A DNA stretch of 64,000 nt from the NCBI GenBank assembly GCA_031427625.1, contig JANPNV010000132.1, positions 1 to 64,000 on the forward strand. Reading direction: 5' to 3'. Below are positions 42,164 through 51,100 of this stretch, in pieces. Numbering within the stretch: the first letter of the stretch is position 1; every line of letters begins with the position of its first letter. This stretch comes from JADKIH01 sp031427625 (lineage in GTDB: Bacteria > Bacteroidota > Bacteroidia > AKYH767-A > 2013-40CM-41-45). Made by a program: the position numbers and the translations under genes. The notes below the pieces were generated by a model that made no database searches, was not told the origin of the DNA, and worked only from the letters and a program-made list of their open reading frames with translations.

Positions 42164-42489
42164 ATGGACTTATTCACATTAATGGCATTCATTCTTTGAT
42201 TTTTATGCATGAATGATTAACATTTTTTATTTAAAATGGTTATTTATAAGCATTTATAAAGTTATCCACATTCAGAAGGAATGAACGGTTAATGATTTTT
42301 AAAACATTTATTATTGAATAAACAATTATATCAAAAGAGAATCGTTTATTTGAACACCAGTGAAAACGAGTAATAAGTGTTCAGAGTTTAATTTGGATAA
42401 TTATTTTTGAATTCTATGGTACAATAATTGGAAACATATTAATTGACTAAAAATTTCCATTTCAACAACAGTTTTAATAAATATCAACT
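42164..42489. other. 326-base AT-rich intergenic region after gap
   Basis: The region holds a weak terminator-like inverted repeat for gap (CATTCAT at 42186-42192 with ATGAATG at 42209-42215, followed by a T run), one perfect DnaA box TTATCCACA at 42262-42270, and a TAnnTTTG box at 42402-42409. No repeated DnaA boxes or second origin element was found, so it is not called an origin. Confidence 0.5.
42402..42409 (+). promoter_or_regulatory. Candidate -7 box for the 55-codon gene
   Basis: TATTTTTG fits TAnnTTTG and lies 81 bases before the ATG at 42490. No spaced TTG is seen, so the call is weak. Confidence 0.3.
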
Positions 42490-42657
42490 ATGCTTAATAA
42501 CTCAAAAAGAAAAGCCAAAATCGTAAAACAACCAATAAGTGACTCCGCAACTCGCATTAAAGTCCAATTGGATCACAAAACAATGATGATTGTACATAGC
42601 ATGTCAGCCTTCAAAATGTGGAAGAAACGTTATCCGCTTGCTCGGGTGATTGCATAA
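42490..42657 (+). CDS. Small basic protein, 55 residues, unknown function
   Basis: An ATG at 42490 opens 55 codons: MLNNSKRKAKIVKQ, then IKVQLDHKTMMIVHSMSAF and KMWKKRYPLARVIA. It is Lys/Arg-rich with no signal peptide or TM segment. The core looks like one beta-strand pair followed by a helix. The codon pattern and the exact terminator 37 bases after the stop support it as a gene. I have a weak recollection of similar short Bacteroidota proteins ending in a W-K-x-x-Y/F-P-x-A pattern, but no function is known to me. Confidence 0.6.
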   Translation: MLNNSKRKAKIVKQPISDSATRIKVQLDHKTMMIVHSMSAFKMWKKRYPLARVIA

Positions 42658-42693
42658 TCGCTCCAGGCAATATCTATAGAATAATTTTTCTTG

Positions 42694-42720
42694 GGTCTCA
42701 ATATTGAGACCTTTTCTTTT
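42694..42720 (+). terminator. Terminator after the 55-codon gene
   Basis: GGTCTCAATATTGAGACC is an 18-base perfect palindrome (42694-42711) followed by TTTTCTTTT. It separates the small gene from the tRNA-tuf promoter. Confidence 0.8.
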
Positions 42721-42844
42721 GTCAATATGCATGAACATCAGTGTTAGTGAGGCATTTAGCATTAATTAAAATTACATTAGGCTTATATTTTTGAAAAAGA
42801 GGGGTAAAAAAGTGACAATTCTAAAAAAATATTTTTCATTAGAA

Positions 42845-42875
42845 TTTGTAATTCAATTCTCGTTTTCTACATTTG
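42845..42875 (+). promoter_or_regulatory. Promoter of the tRNA-tuf-secE-nusG cluster
   Basis: TTTG (42845-42848) and TACATTTG (42868-42875) are 19 bases apart, an exact match to the Bacteroidota promoter form TTTG-N19-TAnnTTTG. Initiation near 42879 would give a leader of about 46 bases before the first tRNA. Such a strong match is expected for a tRNA/EF-Tu operon. Confidence 0.75.
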
Positions 42876-42924
42876 CAATCCCAATTTTGGAGGGTAGTGT
42901 GTTCCTTGAAATTTGTTAAAAAAC

Positions 42925-43001
42925 GCCGATGTAGCTCAGTTGGCCAGAGCTACTGATTTGTAATCAGTGGGTCGGGGGTTCGAATCCCTCCATCGGCTCC
43001 A
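42925..43001 (+). tRNA. tRNA-Thr (TGT)
   Basis: The cloverleaf has acceptor GCCGATG/CATCGGC, anticodon stem ACTGA/TCAGT with loop TTTGTAA (anticodon TGT), and a T-arm with TTCGAAT. The discriminator is T and CCA is encoded at 42999-43001; the other four tRNAs here lack an encoded CCA. Confidence 0.95.
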
Positions 43002-43028
43002 GTTTACACACTGGTTTATTAATGAGAA

Positions 43029-43109
43029 GGGGAGATACCAGAGTGGCCAAATGGGACGGACTGTAAATCCGTTGCGAAAGCTTCGAAGGTTCGAATCCTT
43101 CTCTCCCCA
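43029..43109 (+). tRNA. tRNA-Tyr (GTA)
   Basis: Acceptor GGGGAGA/TCTCCCC, anticodon stem ACGGA/TCCGT with loop CTGTAAA (anticodon GTA), a long variable arm as in type II tRNAs, and T-arm GAAGG-TTCGAAT-CCTTC. Discriminator A; no encoded CCA. Confidence 0.95.
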
Positions 43110-43160
43110 CTCTGAACCTACGGTTTGGACAGAGTAGGATCCATGGCATAAACCTGATAA

Positions 43161-43233
43161 GCGGAAGTAGCTCATTTGGTAGAGCATCAGCCTTCCAAGC
43201 TGAGGGTGGCGGGTTCGAGCCCCGTCTTCCGCT
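43161..43233 (+). tRNA. tRNA-Gly (TCC)
   Basis: Acceptor GCGGAAG/CTTCCGC, anticodon stem TCAGC/GCTGA with loop CTTCCAA (anticodon TCC) and T-loop TTCGAGC. Discriminator T; no encoded CCA. Confidence 0.95.
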
Positions 43234-43265
43234 CATAATGTCAGAACCATTGACTTAGTTAATAA

Positions 43266-43338
43266 GCCAATGTAGCTCAGTCGGTAGAGCACATCCATGG
43301 TAAGGATGAGGTCACCAGTTCGATTCTGGTCATTGGCT
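43266..43338 (+). tRNA. tRNA-Thr (GGT)
   Basis: Acceptor GCCAATG/CATTGGC, anticodon stem CATCC/GGATG with loop ATGGTAA (anticodon GGT) and T-loop TTCGATT. Discriminator T; no encoded CCA. It is the last tRNA before tuf. Confidence 0.95.
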
Positions 43339-43447
43339 CTACCAGAAAAAGATTAACTTAACAGCTGATTTCAAAATCAGCTAATTCAGTACCATCAGTA
43401 CATATAACATATAAACAAAACTCAAAACCTCTAATACATCAATTGCA

Positions 43448-44635
43448 ATGGCAAAAGAAAAATTCGATCGTTCAAAACCCCATGTAAATATTGGTACCAT
43501 TGGTCACGTAGATCACGGTAAAACAACATTAACAGCAGCAATCACTGCTGTGCTTGCCGAAAAAGGATGGGCTGTAACTCGTTCATTCGATTCAATTGAT
43601 AATGCGCCCGAAGAAAAAGAGCGTGGTATCACTATCAATACATCACACGTTGAATATCAAACAGCAATTCGTCACTATGCTCACGTTGACTGTCCAGGTC
43701 ACGCTGACTATGTAAAGAACATGGTTACAGGTGCTGCTCAGATGGACGGTGCTATTCTTGTAGTTGCTGCAACTGATGGCCCTATGCCTCAGACTCGTGA
43801 GCACATTCTTCTTGGTCGCCAGGTAGGCGTTCCAAAGATTGTTGTCTTCATGAACAAGGCTGACATGGTCGATGATCCTGAATTATTAGATCTTGTAGAA
43901 ATGGAAATTCGTGAGCTTCTTAGCTTCTACGAATATGATGGAGCAAATACTCCGATCATTCGTGGCTCTGCTCTTGGTGGACTTAACAAAGATCCAAAAT
44001 GGGTTCCTGCAATTATGGAACTTATGGATGCAGTTGATACTTTTATTCCAATTCCTCCGCGTGATATCGAAAAACCTTTTCTTATGCCTGTTGAAGATGT
44101 ATTCTCAATTACTGGTCGTGGTACAGTTGCTACAGGTCGTATTGAGCGTGGCGTTATCAACTCAGGTGATGATGTTGAAATCATAGGAATGCAGGAGAAA
44201 TCTTTAAAGTCAACTGTTACCGGTGTTGAAATGTTCCGTAAGATCCTTGATCGCGGAGAAGCAGGTGACAACGTTGGACTTCTGTTACGTGGTATAGAAA
44301 AAAATGATATCCGTCGCGGAATGGTTGTAGCTAAACCTGGTTCAATCACTCCACATACTCTCTTCAAAGCTGAAATTTATGTTTTGAAAAAAGAAGAAGG
44401 TGGACGTCACACTCCATTTCATAACAAATATCGTCCACAATTCTACCTGCGTACAACAGATGTAACAGGTGAAATTACTCTTCCTGAAGGACGTGAAATG
44501 GTTATGCCTGGTGATAACGTTACAATCTCTGTCGAGCTTATACAACCAGTTGCCATGGATAAAGGTCTCCGTTTCGCGATTCGTGAAGGTGGACGTACCG
44601 TTGGTGCAGGTCAGGTTATTGAGATAATCAAATAA
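43448..44635 (+). CDS. tuf: Elongation factor Tu
   Basis: EF-Tu delivers aminoacyl-tRNA to the ribosome. The 395-residue protein has G1 GHVDHGKT (19-26), DCPGHADYV (G3), NKADMVDD (G4) and the two C-terminal beta-barrels ending GAGQVIEIIK. It follows four tRNA genes and precedes tRNA-Trp, the ancestral arrangement seen in many phyla. Codon use is strongly biased (many CGT, GGT, GTT), as expected for a highly expressed gene. Confidence 0.98.
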   Translation: MAKEKFDRSKPHVNIGTIGHVDHGKTTLTAAITAVLAEKGWAVTRSFDSIDNAPEEKERGITINTSHVEYQTAIRHYAHVDCPGHADYVKNMVTGAAQMDGAILVVAATDGPMPQTREHILLGRQVGVPKIVVFMNKADMVDDPELLDLVEMEIRELLSFYEYDGANTPIIRGSALGGLNKDPKWVPAIMELMDAVDTFIPIPPRDIEKPFLMPVEDVFSITGRGTVATGRIERGVINSGDDVEIIGMQEKSLKSTVTGVEMFRKILDRGEAGDNVGLLLRGIEKNDIRRGMVVAKPGSITPHTLFKAEIYVLKKEEGGRHTPFHNKYRPQFYLRTTDVTGEITLPEGREMVMPGDNVTISVELIQPVAMDKGLRFAIREGGRTVGAGQVIEIIK

Positions 44636-44695
44636 ATTGACAATTCCGGGTGGACCATCTTCAAAATGGTTAACTGCCAATTGGTCACAAAGTAA

Positions 44696-44768
44696 ACGGG
44701 TGTAGCTCAATTGGTAGAGTAGCGGTCTCCAAAACCGTTGGCTGGGAGTTCGAGTCTCTCCACCCGTG
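44696..44768 (+). tRNA. tRNA-Trp (CCA)
   Basis: Acceptor ACGGGTG/CACCCGT, anticodon stem GCGGT/ACCGT with loop CTCCAAA (anticodon CCA), and T-loop TTCGAGT. Discriminator G, as usual for tRNA-Trp; no encoded CCA. Lies between tuf and secE. Confidence 0.95.
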
Positions 44769-44786
44769 CTGATAATTAAAATCTAG

Positions 44787-44813
44787 GATTGAAGAATTAT
44801 ATCTTCAATCTTT
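44787..44813 (+). other. Hairpin between tRNA-Trp and secE
   Basis: GATTGAAGA (44787-44795) and TCTTCAATC (44802-44810) form a perfect 9-bp stem with a 6-base loop, followed by TTTAA. It could be a weak terminator or a processing stem that releases the tRNA; the short T run does not favour full termination. Confidence 0.45.
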
Positions 44814-44830
44814 AATGGTCAATCAAAGAG

Positions 44831-45025
44831 ATGAGCAAAATAACAGCATATATAAAAGAAAGTTACACTGAACTAGTCGAAAAGGTTAGCTGGCCTTCAA
44901 GAGAAGATTTACAGAGCAGTGTAATTGTAGTTATGATTGCCTCCATGATAATCGCTTTAGTGATTTTCGCTATGGACTGGGCTTTTCAAACCACGATGAA
45001 TTTGTTTTATAAAATGATTGCATAA
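44831..45025 (+). CDS. secE: Preprotein translocase subunit SecE
   Basis: SecE clamps SecY in the protein-conducting channel. The 64-residue protein is the short single-TM form: amphipathic helix YIKESYTELVEKVSWPSREDL (7-27, with the conserved W-P) then one TM segment (about 32-60). nusG starts 10 bases after its stop. Confidence 0.95.
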   Translation: MSKITAYIKESYTELVEKVSWPSREDLQSSVIVVMIASMIIALVIFAMDWAFQTTMNLFYKMIA

Positions 45026-45035
45026 TAATAACGCT

Positions 45036-45599
45036 ATGGCTGAAGCCCAACCCCCCAAAGAGCTAGTCCGCAAGTGGTATGTTGTGCGTGCTATTAGTGG
45101 AAAAGAGAAAAAAGTAAAACAATATATTGAACAGGAAATAAACAGGTTGAAACTAACAGATTATGTTTCTCAGGTTTTAATCCCGACTGAAAAGTTTTAT
45201 CAGATTAGAAACGGTAAAAAAGTAAGTAAGGAAAGAAATATACTACCGGGATATGTGCTTATCGAAGCAGCTCTGGCAGGAGAAATACCTCATATCATTG
45301 AAAACGTTTCAGGTGTTATCGCATTCCTTGGTTCAAAAGGCGAGCCACCTGCTCCACTTCGTCAATCAGAAGTGAACAGAATACTTGGCAAAATTGATGA
45401 ACTTGCCGATAGCGAAGCAGTCATGAGTGTGCCTTATGTTGTTGGGGAAACTGTAAAAGTGATAGACGGTCCATTCAATAGTTTCAGTGGTGTGATCGAA
45501 GAGATAAATGAAGAGAAGAAAAAACTAAAAGTGATGGTTAAAATATTCGGAAGAAAAACCCCACTTGAGTTAAGTTATCTTCAGGTAGAAAAAGAGTAA
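45036..45599 (+). CDS. nusG: Transcription termination/antitermination factor NusG
   Basis: NusG binds RNA polymerase and links transcription with translation. The 187-residue protein has the NGN domain opening KWYVVRAISGKEKKVKQYIEQE (13-34), LIPTEKFYQIRNGKK, and a C-terminal KOW domain (VGETVKVIDGPFNSFSGVIEEI). I use ATG 45036; an in-frame TTG at 45018 overlaps the secE stop and is less likely. Confidence 0.96.
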   Translation: MAEAQPPKELVRKWYVVRAISGKEKKVKQYIEQEINRLKLTDYVSQVLIPTEKFYQIRNGKKVSKERNILPGYVLIEAALAGEIPHIIENVSGVIAFLGSKGEPPAPLRQSEVNRILGKIDELADSEAVMSVPYVVGETVKVIDGPFNSFSGVIEEINEEKKKLKVMVKIFGRKTPLELSYLQVEKE

Positions 45600-45602
45600 A
45601 TC

Positions 45603-45796
45603 AATTTGAGGAATTGAGGATTTAAGAATTTGAAAATGTGCTAAACACATATCCTGATTTGAAAGTTATCGGTTCTTAAAATAAAAATAGAATAATCAAT
45701 TTGATTAAATGTTAATTGAAATTTTTTTCCGCTTAGAAGCTTCCATTCAACTTCGAAAAAAAATCACAAAATCACAAATTCTCAAATTTTCAAATT
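45603..45796 (+). repeat. Degenerate AATTTGA-type repeats in the nusG-rplK spacer
   Basis: Two tracts flank the 204-base spacer: 45603-45640 (units such as AATTTGAGG, AATTGAGG, AATTTGAAA) and 45763-45796 (CACAAAATC, CACAAATTC, TCAAATTTTC, CAAATT). The second is largely the reverse complement of the first, so the transcript can form a long imperfect hairpin just before rplK. The 9-10 base units are similar in style to other AT-rich intergenic repeats of Bacteroidota. Confidence 0.5.
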
Positions 45797-45803
45797 AAGA
45801 AAA

Positions 45804-46241
45804 ATGGCAAAAGAAATAAGTACATACATCAAGTTGCAGGTAAAAGGCGGAGCTGCTAACCCGGCGCCACCAATCGGACCTGCCCTCGGTGCAAAAGGAG
45901 TGAACATAATGGAGTTCTGCAAGCAGTTCAATGCTCGTACGCAGGACCAACCAGGAAAAGTATTACCGGTTATCATTACTGTTTATACCGATAAATCATT
46001 TGAGTTTATAATTAAAACTCCTCCGGCAGCTATTCAGCTGCTCGATGCTGCTAAACTTAAAAGTGGATCAAAAGAATCTAACAGAAACAAAGTAGGATCC
46101 GTATCCTGGGAACAGGTACGTTCGATTGCCGAAATTAAAATGCCAGACTTAAATTGTTTTACGATTGAGTCAGCAATGAGTATGGTAGCTGGTACGGCAC
46201 GCAGTATGGGTATTCTTGTAGATGGTAAGAAGCCTTTTTAA
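45804..46241 (+). CDS. rplK: Ribosomal protein uL11
   Basis: L11 forms the GTPase-associated stalk base with 23S rRNA. The 145-residue protein has the KLQVKGGAANPAPPIGPALGAKGVNIMEFCK segment (read in pieces, 9-39) with the switch prolines, and the C-terminal RNA-binding half ending MVAGTARSMGILVDGKK. It leads the rplKAJL set. Confidence 0.98.
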   Translation: MAKEISTYIKLQVKGGAANPAPPIGPALGAKGVNIMEFCKQFNARTQDQPGKVLPVIITVYTDKSFEFIIKTPPAAIQLLDAAKLKSGSKESNRNKVGSVSWEQVRSIAEIKMPDLNCFTIESAMSMVAGTARSMGILVDGKKPF

Positions 46242-46318
46242 GGCTCGTTACAATAAAAATTTCAAAGAAGGAGGGGGAGATCCTATCAATCCCGTAAGCA
46301 CTTCAAAACTTTAATTCA

Positions 46319-47011
46319 ATGGCAAAAATTAGTAAGAAAAGAAAGCAGGCATTAGCAAAAGTTGATGCAACAAAATCCTATTCGTTAGCAGATGCTTCTA
46401 AAATCGTAAAAGAAATTACGTTCACAAAATTCGATGCTTCGGTTGACCTCAGTATTCGTCTGGGTGTTGATCCACGTAAAGCTAATCAAATGGTTCGTGG
46501 TGTAGTTACTTTACCACATGGTACCGGTAAAACAAAAAAAGTTCTGGTACTCTGTACTCCCGATAAAGAAGCGGAAGCGAAAGAAGCCGGAGCTGATTAT
46601 GTCGGACTCGATGATTATATAAAGAAAATCGAAGAAGGCTGGACAGCAATCGATGTAGTGATCACAATGCCTAGTGTGATGGGTAAGGTTGGTAAACTTG
46701 GTAAAATTCTTGGACCAAGAAATCTTATGCCAAATCCAAAGACAGGTACGGTTACAATGGATATTGGTAAAGCGGTTAATGAAGTAAAGGCCGGTAAGAT
46801 TGATTTCAAAGTTGATAAGCAAGGTAGTATTCATGCTTCAGTTGGAAAAGTTTCTTTCGATGCGAAAAAAATCGAAGAAAATGCTCATGAATTATTGAAT
46901 ATGATCCTTAAGCTAAAACCGTCTTCTGCAAAAGGTACTTACATGAAAAGTGTTTACCTGTCTAGCACAATGAGTCCTTCTTTAATGATCGACACAAAGA
47001 CTATTGATTAA
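46319..47011 (+). CDS. rplA: Ribosomal protein uL1
   Basis: L1 forms the mobile L1 stalk at the E site. The 230-residue protein has LSIRLGVDPRKANQMVRG (45-62) and the signature KILGPRNLMPNPKTGTV (134-150). In many bacteria L1 represses its own operon. The 77-base spacer before it carries a purine-rich GAAGGAGGGGGAGATCC tract (46267-46283) that could be part of a control structure; this is speculative. Confidence 0.98.
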   Translation: MAKISKKRKQALAKVDATKSYSLADASKIVKEITFTKFDASVDLSIRLGVDPRKANQMVRGVVTLPHGTGKTKKVLVLCTPDKEAEAKEAGADYVGLDDYIKKIEEGWTAIDVVITMPSVMGKVGKLGKILGPRNLMPNPKTGTVTMDIGKAVNEVKAGKIDFKVDKQGSIHASVGKVSFDAKKIEENAHELLNMILKLKPSSAKGTYMKSVYLSSTMSPSLMIDTKTID

Positions 47012-47041
47012 CCCCTTTACGATTAATTAAAAAAAATCACA

Positions 47042-47566
47042 ATGAAAAAAGAAGAAAAAGACGTAATCATCGTTGAGATTGCGGAACTATTAAATAAATA
47101 TCCAAATGTGTACGTAACAGACACATCATCACTTACTGTTGCTAAAACAAACCAACTGCGTCGGCTTTGTTTCAATAGCGGTATAAAAATGCTTGTTGCT
47201 AAGAATTCTCTCATTCAAAAAGCGATGGAGAAAACTAATGCAGAAGCGTATGGTGATATATTCGGGGCCCTCGTCGGTACCAGTGCATTAATGTTTAGTG
47301 AAACAGGAAATGCTCCTGCAAGAATCATCAAAGATTTTCGCAAGAAAGGCGATAGGCCTTTGGTGAAAGGTGCCTACATCGATACAGCTGTATTTCTCGG
47401 CGATAACCAACTAGACATGCTGGTTGCACTTAAATCGAAAAATGAACTCGTTGCCGATATCATTGCATTACTTCAATCTCCAGCCAAGAATGTTATCTCT
47501 GCTCTTAAGAGTAGCGGCGGTAAACTTGCCGGAATCATTAAAACATTATCTGAGCGTCCTGAATAA
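47042..47566 (+). CDS. rplJ: Ribosomal protein uL10
   Basis: L10 anchors L7/L12 dimers to the ribosome. The 174-residue protein has the RNA-binding N-terminal half (NQLRRLCFNSGIKMLVAKNSLIQKA, 37-61) and the C-terminal helix that binds L7/L12. It follows rplA by only 30 bases, so the long L10 leader found in Firmicutes and Proteobacteria is absent. Confidence 0.97.
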   Translation: MKKEEKDVIIVEIAELLNKYPNVYVTDTSSLTVAKTNQLRRLCFNSGIKMLVAKNSLIQKAMEKTNAEAYGDIFGALVGTSALMFSETGNAPARIIKDFRKKGDRPLVKGAYIDTAVFLGDNQLDMLVALKSKNELVADIIALLQSPAKNVISALKSSGGKLAGIIKTLSERPE

Positions 47567-47645
47567 GGAAGCTGTTATCAATACCATTGCTTCCAGTACC
47601 CATTAAATTAAAACGTAAAAATTAAACAATTAAAATTCTATAAAA

Positions 47646-48023
47646 ATGGCAGATTTAAAAGCATTCGCTGATCAGTTAGTAAACCTTTCAGTGAAAGAAG
47701 TAAACGAACTGGCAAAAATTCTGAAAGATGAGTATGGTATCGAGCCTGCAGCAGCAGCTGTTGCAATGGCAGGTCCAGCATCTGGAGGTGGCGATGCCGC
47801 TGTTGCTGAGAAAACATCTTTTGATGTAATCCTAAAAGCACCAGGCGGAGCAAAACTTAATATCGTAAAACTGGTTAAGGAAATGACAGGTCTCGGTTTG
47901 AAAGAAGCGAAAGATCTAGTTGACGGTGCACCAAAGCCGGTTAAAGAAGGTGTTTCTAAAGAAGAAGCTAATTCAATTAAGCAACAGTTAGAAGAAGCAG
48001 GAGCTGAGGTTGAGGTTAAATAA
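47646..48023 (+). CDS. rplL: Ribosomal protein bL12 (L7/L12)
   Basis: L7/L12 forms the flexible ribosomal stalk that recruits translation GTPases. The 125-residue protein has an N-terminal dimer helix, an Ala/Gly-rich hinge (about 37-54) and the CTD starting FDVILKAPGGAKLNIVKLVKEMTGLGLKEAK (read in pieces). A small inverted repeat (GGAAGC/GCTTCC, 47567-47594) sits in the 79-base spacer before it. A strong hairpin follows. Confidence 0.98.
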   Translation: MADLKAFADQLVNLSVKEVNELAKILKDEYGIEPAAAAVAMAGPASGGGDAAVAEKTSFDVILKAPGGAKLNIVKLVKEMTGLGLKEAKDLVDGAPKPVKEGVSKEEANSIKQQLEEAGAEVEVK

Positions 48024-48051
48024 GGCATCGGCTGCTGTTAGCATTCATTTA

Positions 48052-48097
48052 TAGACCTTTCCCGACGTCAAATCGGGAGAGGTCTATATCCTTTTTT
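48052..48097 (+). terminator. Attenuator-like hairpin between rplL and rpoB
   Basis: A 14-bp stem (48052-48065 with 48073-48086, one T-G pair) closes a 7-base loop and is followed after 5 bases by six T (48092-48097). It has the form of an intrinsic terminator, placed where E. coli has its rplL-rpoB attenuator, so part of the transcripts probably stop here and lower rpoBC output. Confidence 0.75.
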
Positions 48098-48167
48098 AAA
48101 CCGATGATTTATATGCATTAAATCATCATTTAAAAATCACAGTCTTACCTTTAAAACTCAAGCAACC

Positions 48168-51100
48168 GTGTCAACAACCCTCGTCGTTCAAAACAAAAGA
48201 ATAAACTTTGCCACCATCGGGCATACGTTAGATTATCCGGATTTTCTGGATATTCAATTAAAATCTTTTCAGGATTTTTTCCAGCTTGAAACAACATCTG
48301 ATAACCGTCAGAAGGAAGGTCTCTTCAAAGTTTTCAGCGAAAATTTTCCAATCACTGACTCAAGAAATAATTTCGTTCTTGAATTCATCGATTACTTCAT
48401 CGATCCGCCAAGGTATTCTCTCGAAGAATGTATTGATCGTGGATTAACATATAGCGTGCCTCTTAAGGCAAAGCTAAAATTATATTGTACCGATCCTGAG
48501 CACGAAGATTTTGAAACAATCGTTCAGGATGTTTACCTGGGTACAATTCCTTACATGACTCCTAAAGGAACATTTGTAATAAATGGAGCCGAACGTGTTG
48601 TCGTTTCTCAGCTTCACCGTTCACCTGGTGTTTTCTTCGGACAAAGCCGACATGCAAACGGAACAAAGCTATACTCTGCCCGTGTAATTCCATTTAAAGG
48701 TTCATGGATTGAATTTGCTACTGACATCAATAACGTCATGTATGCTTACATCGACAGAAAAAAGAAATTTCCCGTCACAACATTGTTACGTGCTATCGGT
48801 TATCAAACTGATAAAGACATCCTCGAAATTTTTGGACTGGCCGACGAATTCAAAGTCACAAAGTCAGGAATAAAAAATGCCCTCAATCGCCGCCTTGCCG
48901 CAAGGGTTCTTAAGACATGGGTCGAAGACTTCGTAGATGAGGATACTGGTGAAGTTGTTTCTATTGAGCGTAACGAAGTTGTCATCGAACGTGAAACTAC
49001 TCTTGAAGATAGTCACCTCGATCTGATTATAGAATCAGGTGTGAAACAAATCATCCTTCACAAGGAAGATGTTAACACCAACGATTACGCAATCATATAC
49101 AATACACTTCAAAAGGATACTTCAAACTCAGAGAAGGAAGCGGTTGAACATATCTATCGTCAGCTTCGTAATGCTGAACCACCTGATGAAGAAACAGCAC
49201 GTGGAATTATCGACAAATTATTTTTCTCAGATAAACGATATGATCTGGGTGATGTAGGTCGTTACCGAATCAACAAAAAACTTGGTCTTGAAATCGCAGA
49301 TGATACACGCGTTCTTACCAAGCAGGATATTATCGAAATCATTCGTCAGCTGATACAGCTAATTAATTCAAAAGCTGAAGTCGATGATATTGATCACCTT
49401 TCAAATCGTCGTGTACGTACAGTTGGTGAGCAGCTTTATTCTCAATTCGGAGTCGGTCTTGCCCGTATGGCACGTACTATCCGTGAGAGAATGAACGTTC
49501 GCGACAATGAAGTATTCACACCAGCCGATCTTATCAATGCCAAGACTCTTTCCTCAGTAATAAATTCATTCTTTGGTACAAACCAGCTTTCGCAATTCAT
49601 GGATCAGACAAATCCGCTTGCAGAGATTACGCACAAGCGTCGTCTTTCCGCACTCGGGCCAGGAGGTCTCTCCCGCGAACGCGCAGGTTTCGAAGTACGT
49701 GATGTACATTACACTCACTACGGACGACTTTGTACTATTGAAACTCCGGAGGGTCCAAACATCGGACTAATCTCTTCTCTCTGTGTATTTGCAAAGATTA
49801 ATAACCTTGGATTTATCGAAACTCCTTATCGTACTGTTACGGATGGAAAAGTAGATGTAGAAAAAGGAGTAATCTATCTGACCGCCGAAGAAGAAGACAA
49901 TAAAGTAATCGCTCAGGCAAACGCCAAGATCGATGAAAAGGGAAACTTCATTGACCTAAAAGTAAAAGCCCGGGAGCTTGGAGATTTTCCGGTTCTCGAA
50001 CCTGAGAAAATTAATCTCATGGATGTTGCACCGAATCAGATTGCTTCTATTGCAGCATCACTGATTCCGTTCCTCGAACATGATGATGCAAACCGTGCCC
50101 TGATGGGTTCGAACATGCAGCGCCAGGCTGTTCCACTTCTTCGACCAGAAGCTCCTATCGTAGGTACAGGTCTCGAAGGATTGGTTGCCCGTGATTCGCG
50201 TGTCCTCATCAATGCTGAAGGTGACGGAGTAGTTGAATATGTTGATGCACTCGAAGTCACAATTCGTTACAGCCGCAAGGAAAACGAAAAACTGATTAGC
50301 TTCGAAGATGATGTTAAAACGTATTACCTCACTAAATTTCAGAAAACAAATCAGAATACCTGCATCAACCTTAAACCGATTGTCATCAAAGGACAAAAGG
50401 TTAGAAGAGGCCAGGTCCTTTGCGAAGGATATGCAACACAAAGCGGAGAACTGGCATTAGGCCGTAACCTCCAGGTTGCATTCATGCCTTGGAAAGGAAA
50501 TAACTTCGAAGATGCAATTGTTATCTCTGAGAAAGTTATCAGAGAAGATATATTTACTTCTATTCACGTCGACGAATACAGTCTCGAAGTCCGCGATACA
50601 AAACGAGGAATGGAAGAACTTACCGCAGATATTCCAAACGTCAGCGAAGAAGCAACACGCGAACTTGATGAAAATGGTCTTATTCGTGTAGGCGCTGAAG
50701 TTATGGAAGGAGATATTCTCATCGGTAAGATCACTCCAAAAGGAGAAACTGATCCTTCACCGGAAGAGAAACTTCTTCGTGCAATCTTCGGTGACAAAGC
50801 CGGTGATGTAAAAGATGCATCTTTAAAAGTGCCACCTTCTGTAAAAGGTGTCGTCATCGATAAACGTTTATTCTCACGTGTAACTGCTAAGGATAAATCA
50901 CAAAAGAGTGATGAAAAAGTTCATCTCGATAAACTCGACAAAGAATACAATCAGCATACTGCCGAGCTTAAAGAAAAACTCATCGATAAATTATTTGTTC
51001 TTGTTAGTGGAAAAACTTCGCAGGGAGTAACTGATATATTTAAGGAGGTAATTATTGCTAAGGGCGCTAAGTTTACACAGAAAATGCTCTCTGAAATAAA

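Noticed and set aside
42164..42489. Possible replication origin
   Set aside because: Only one perfect DnaA box, and no dnaA, dnaN or parAB genes in view.
42936..43236. Reverse-strand open frames across the tRNA genes with GFEPSK/GFEPPTH-like peptides
   Set aside because: These are well-known false proteins made by reading tRNA T-arms backwards. The tRNA genes explain the sequence fully.
43927..44367. 146-codon minus-strand frame inside tuf
   Set aside because: It is a by-product of biased codon use in a highly expressed gene; the sense frame is certain.
46988..47041. L10 (rplJ) autoregulatory leader
   Set aside because: Only 30 bases separate rplA and rplJ, too short for the known L10 leader structure.
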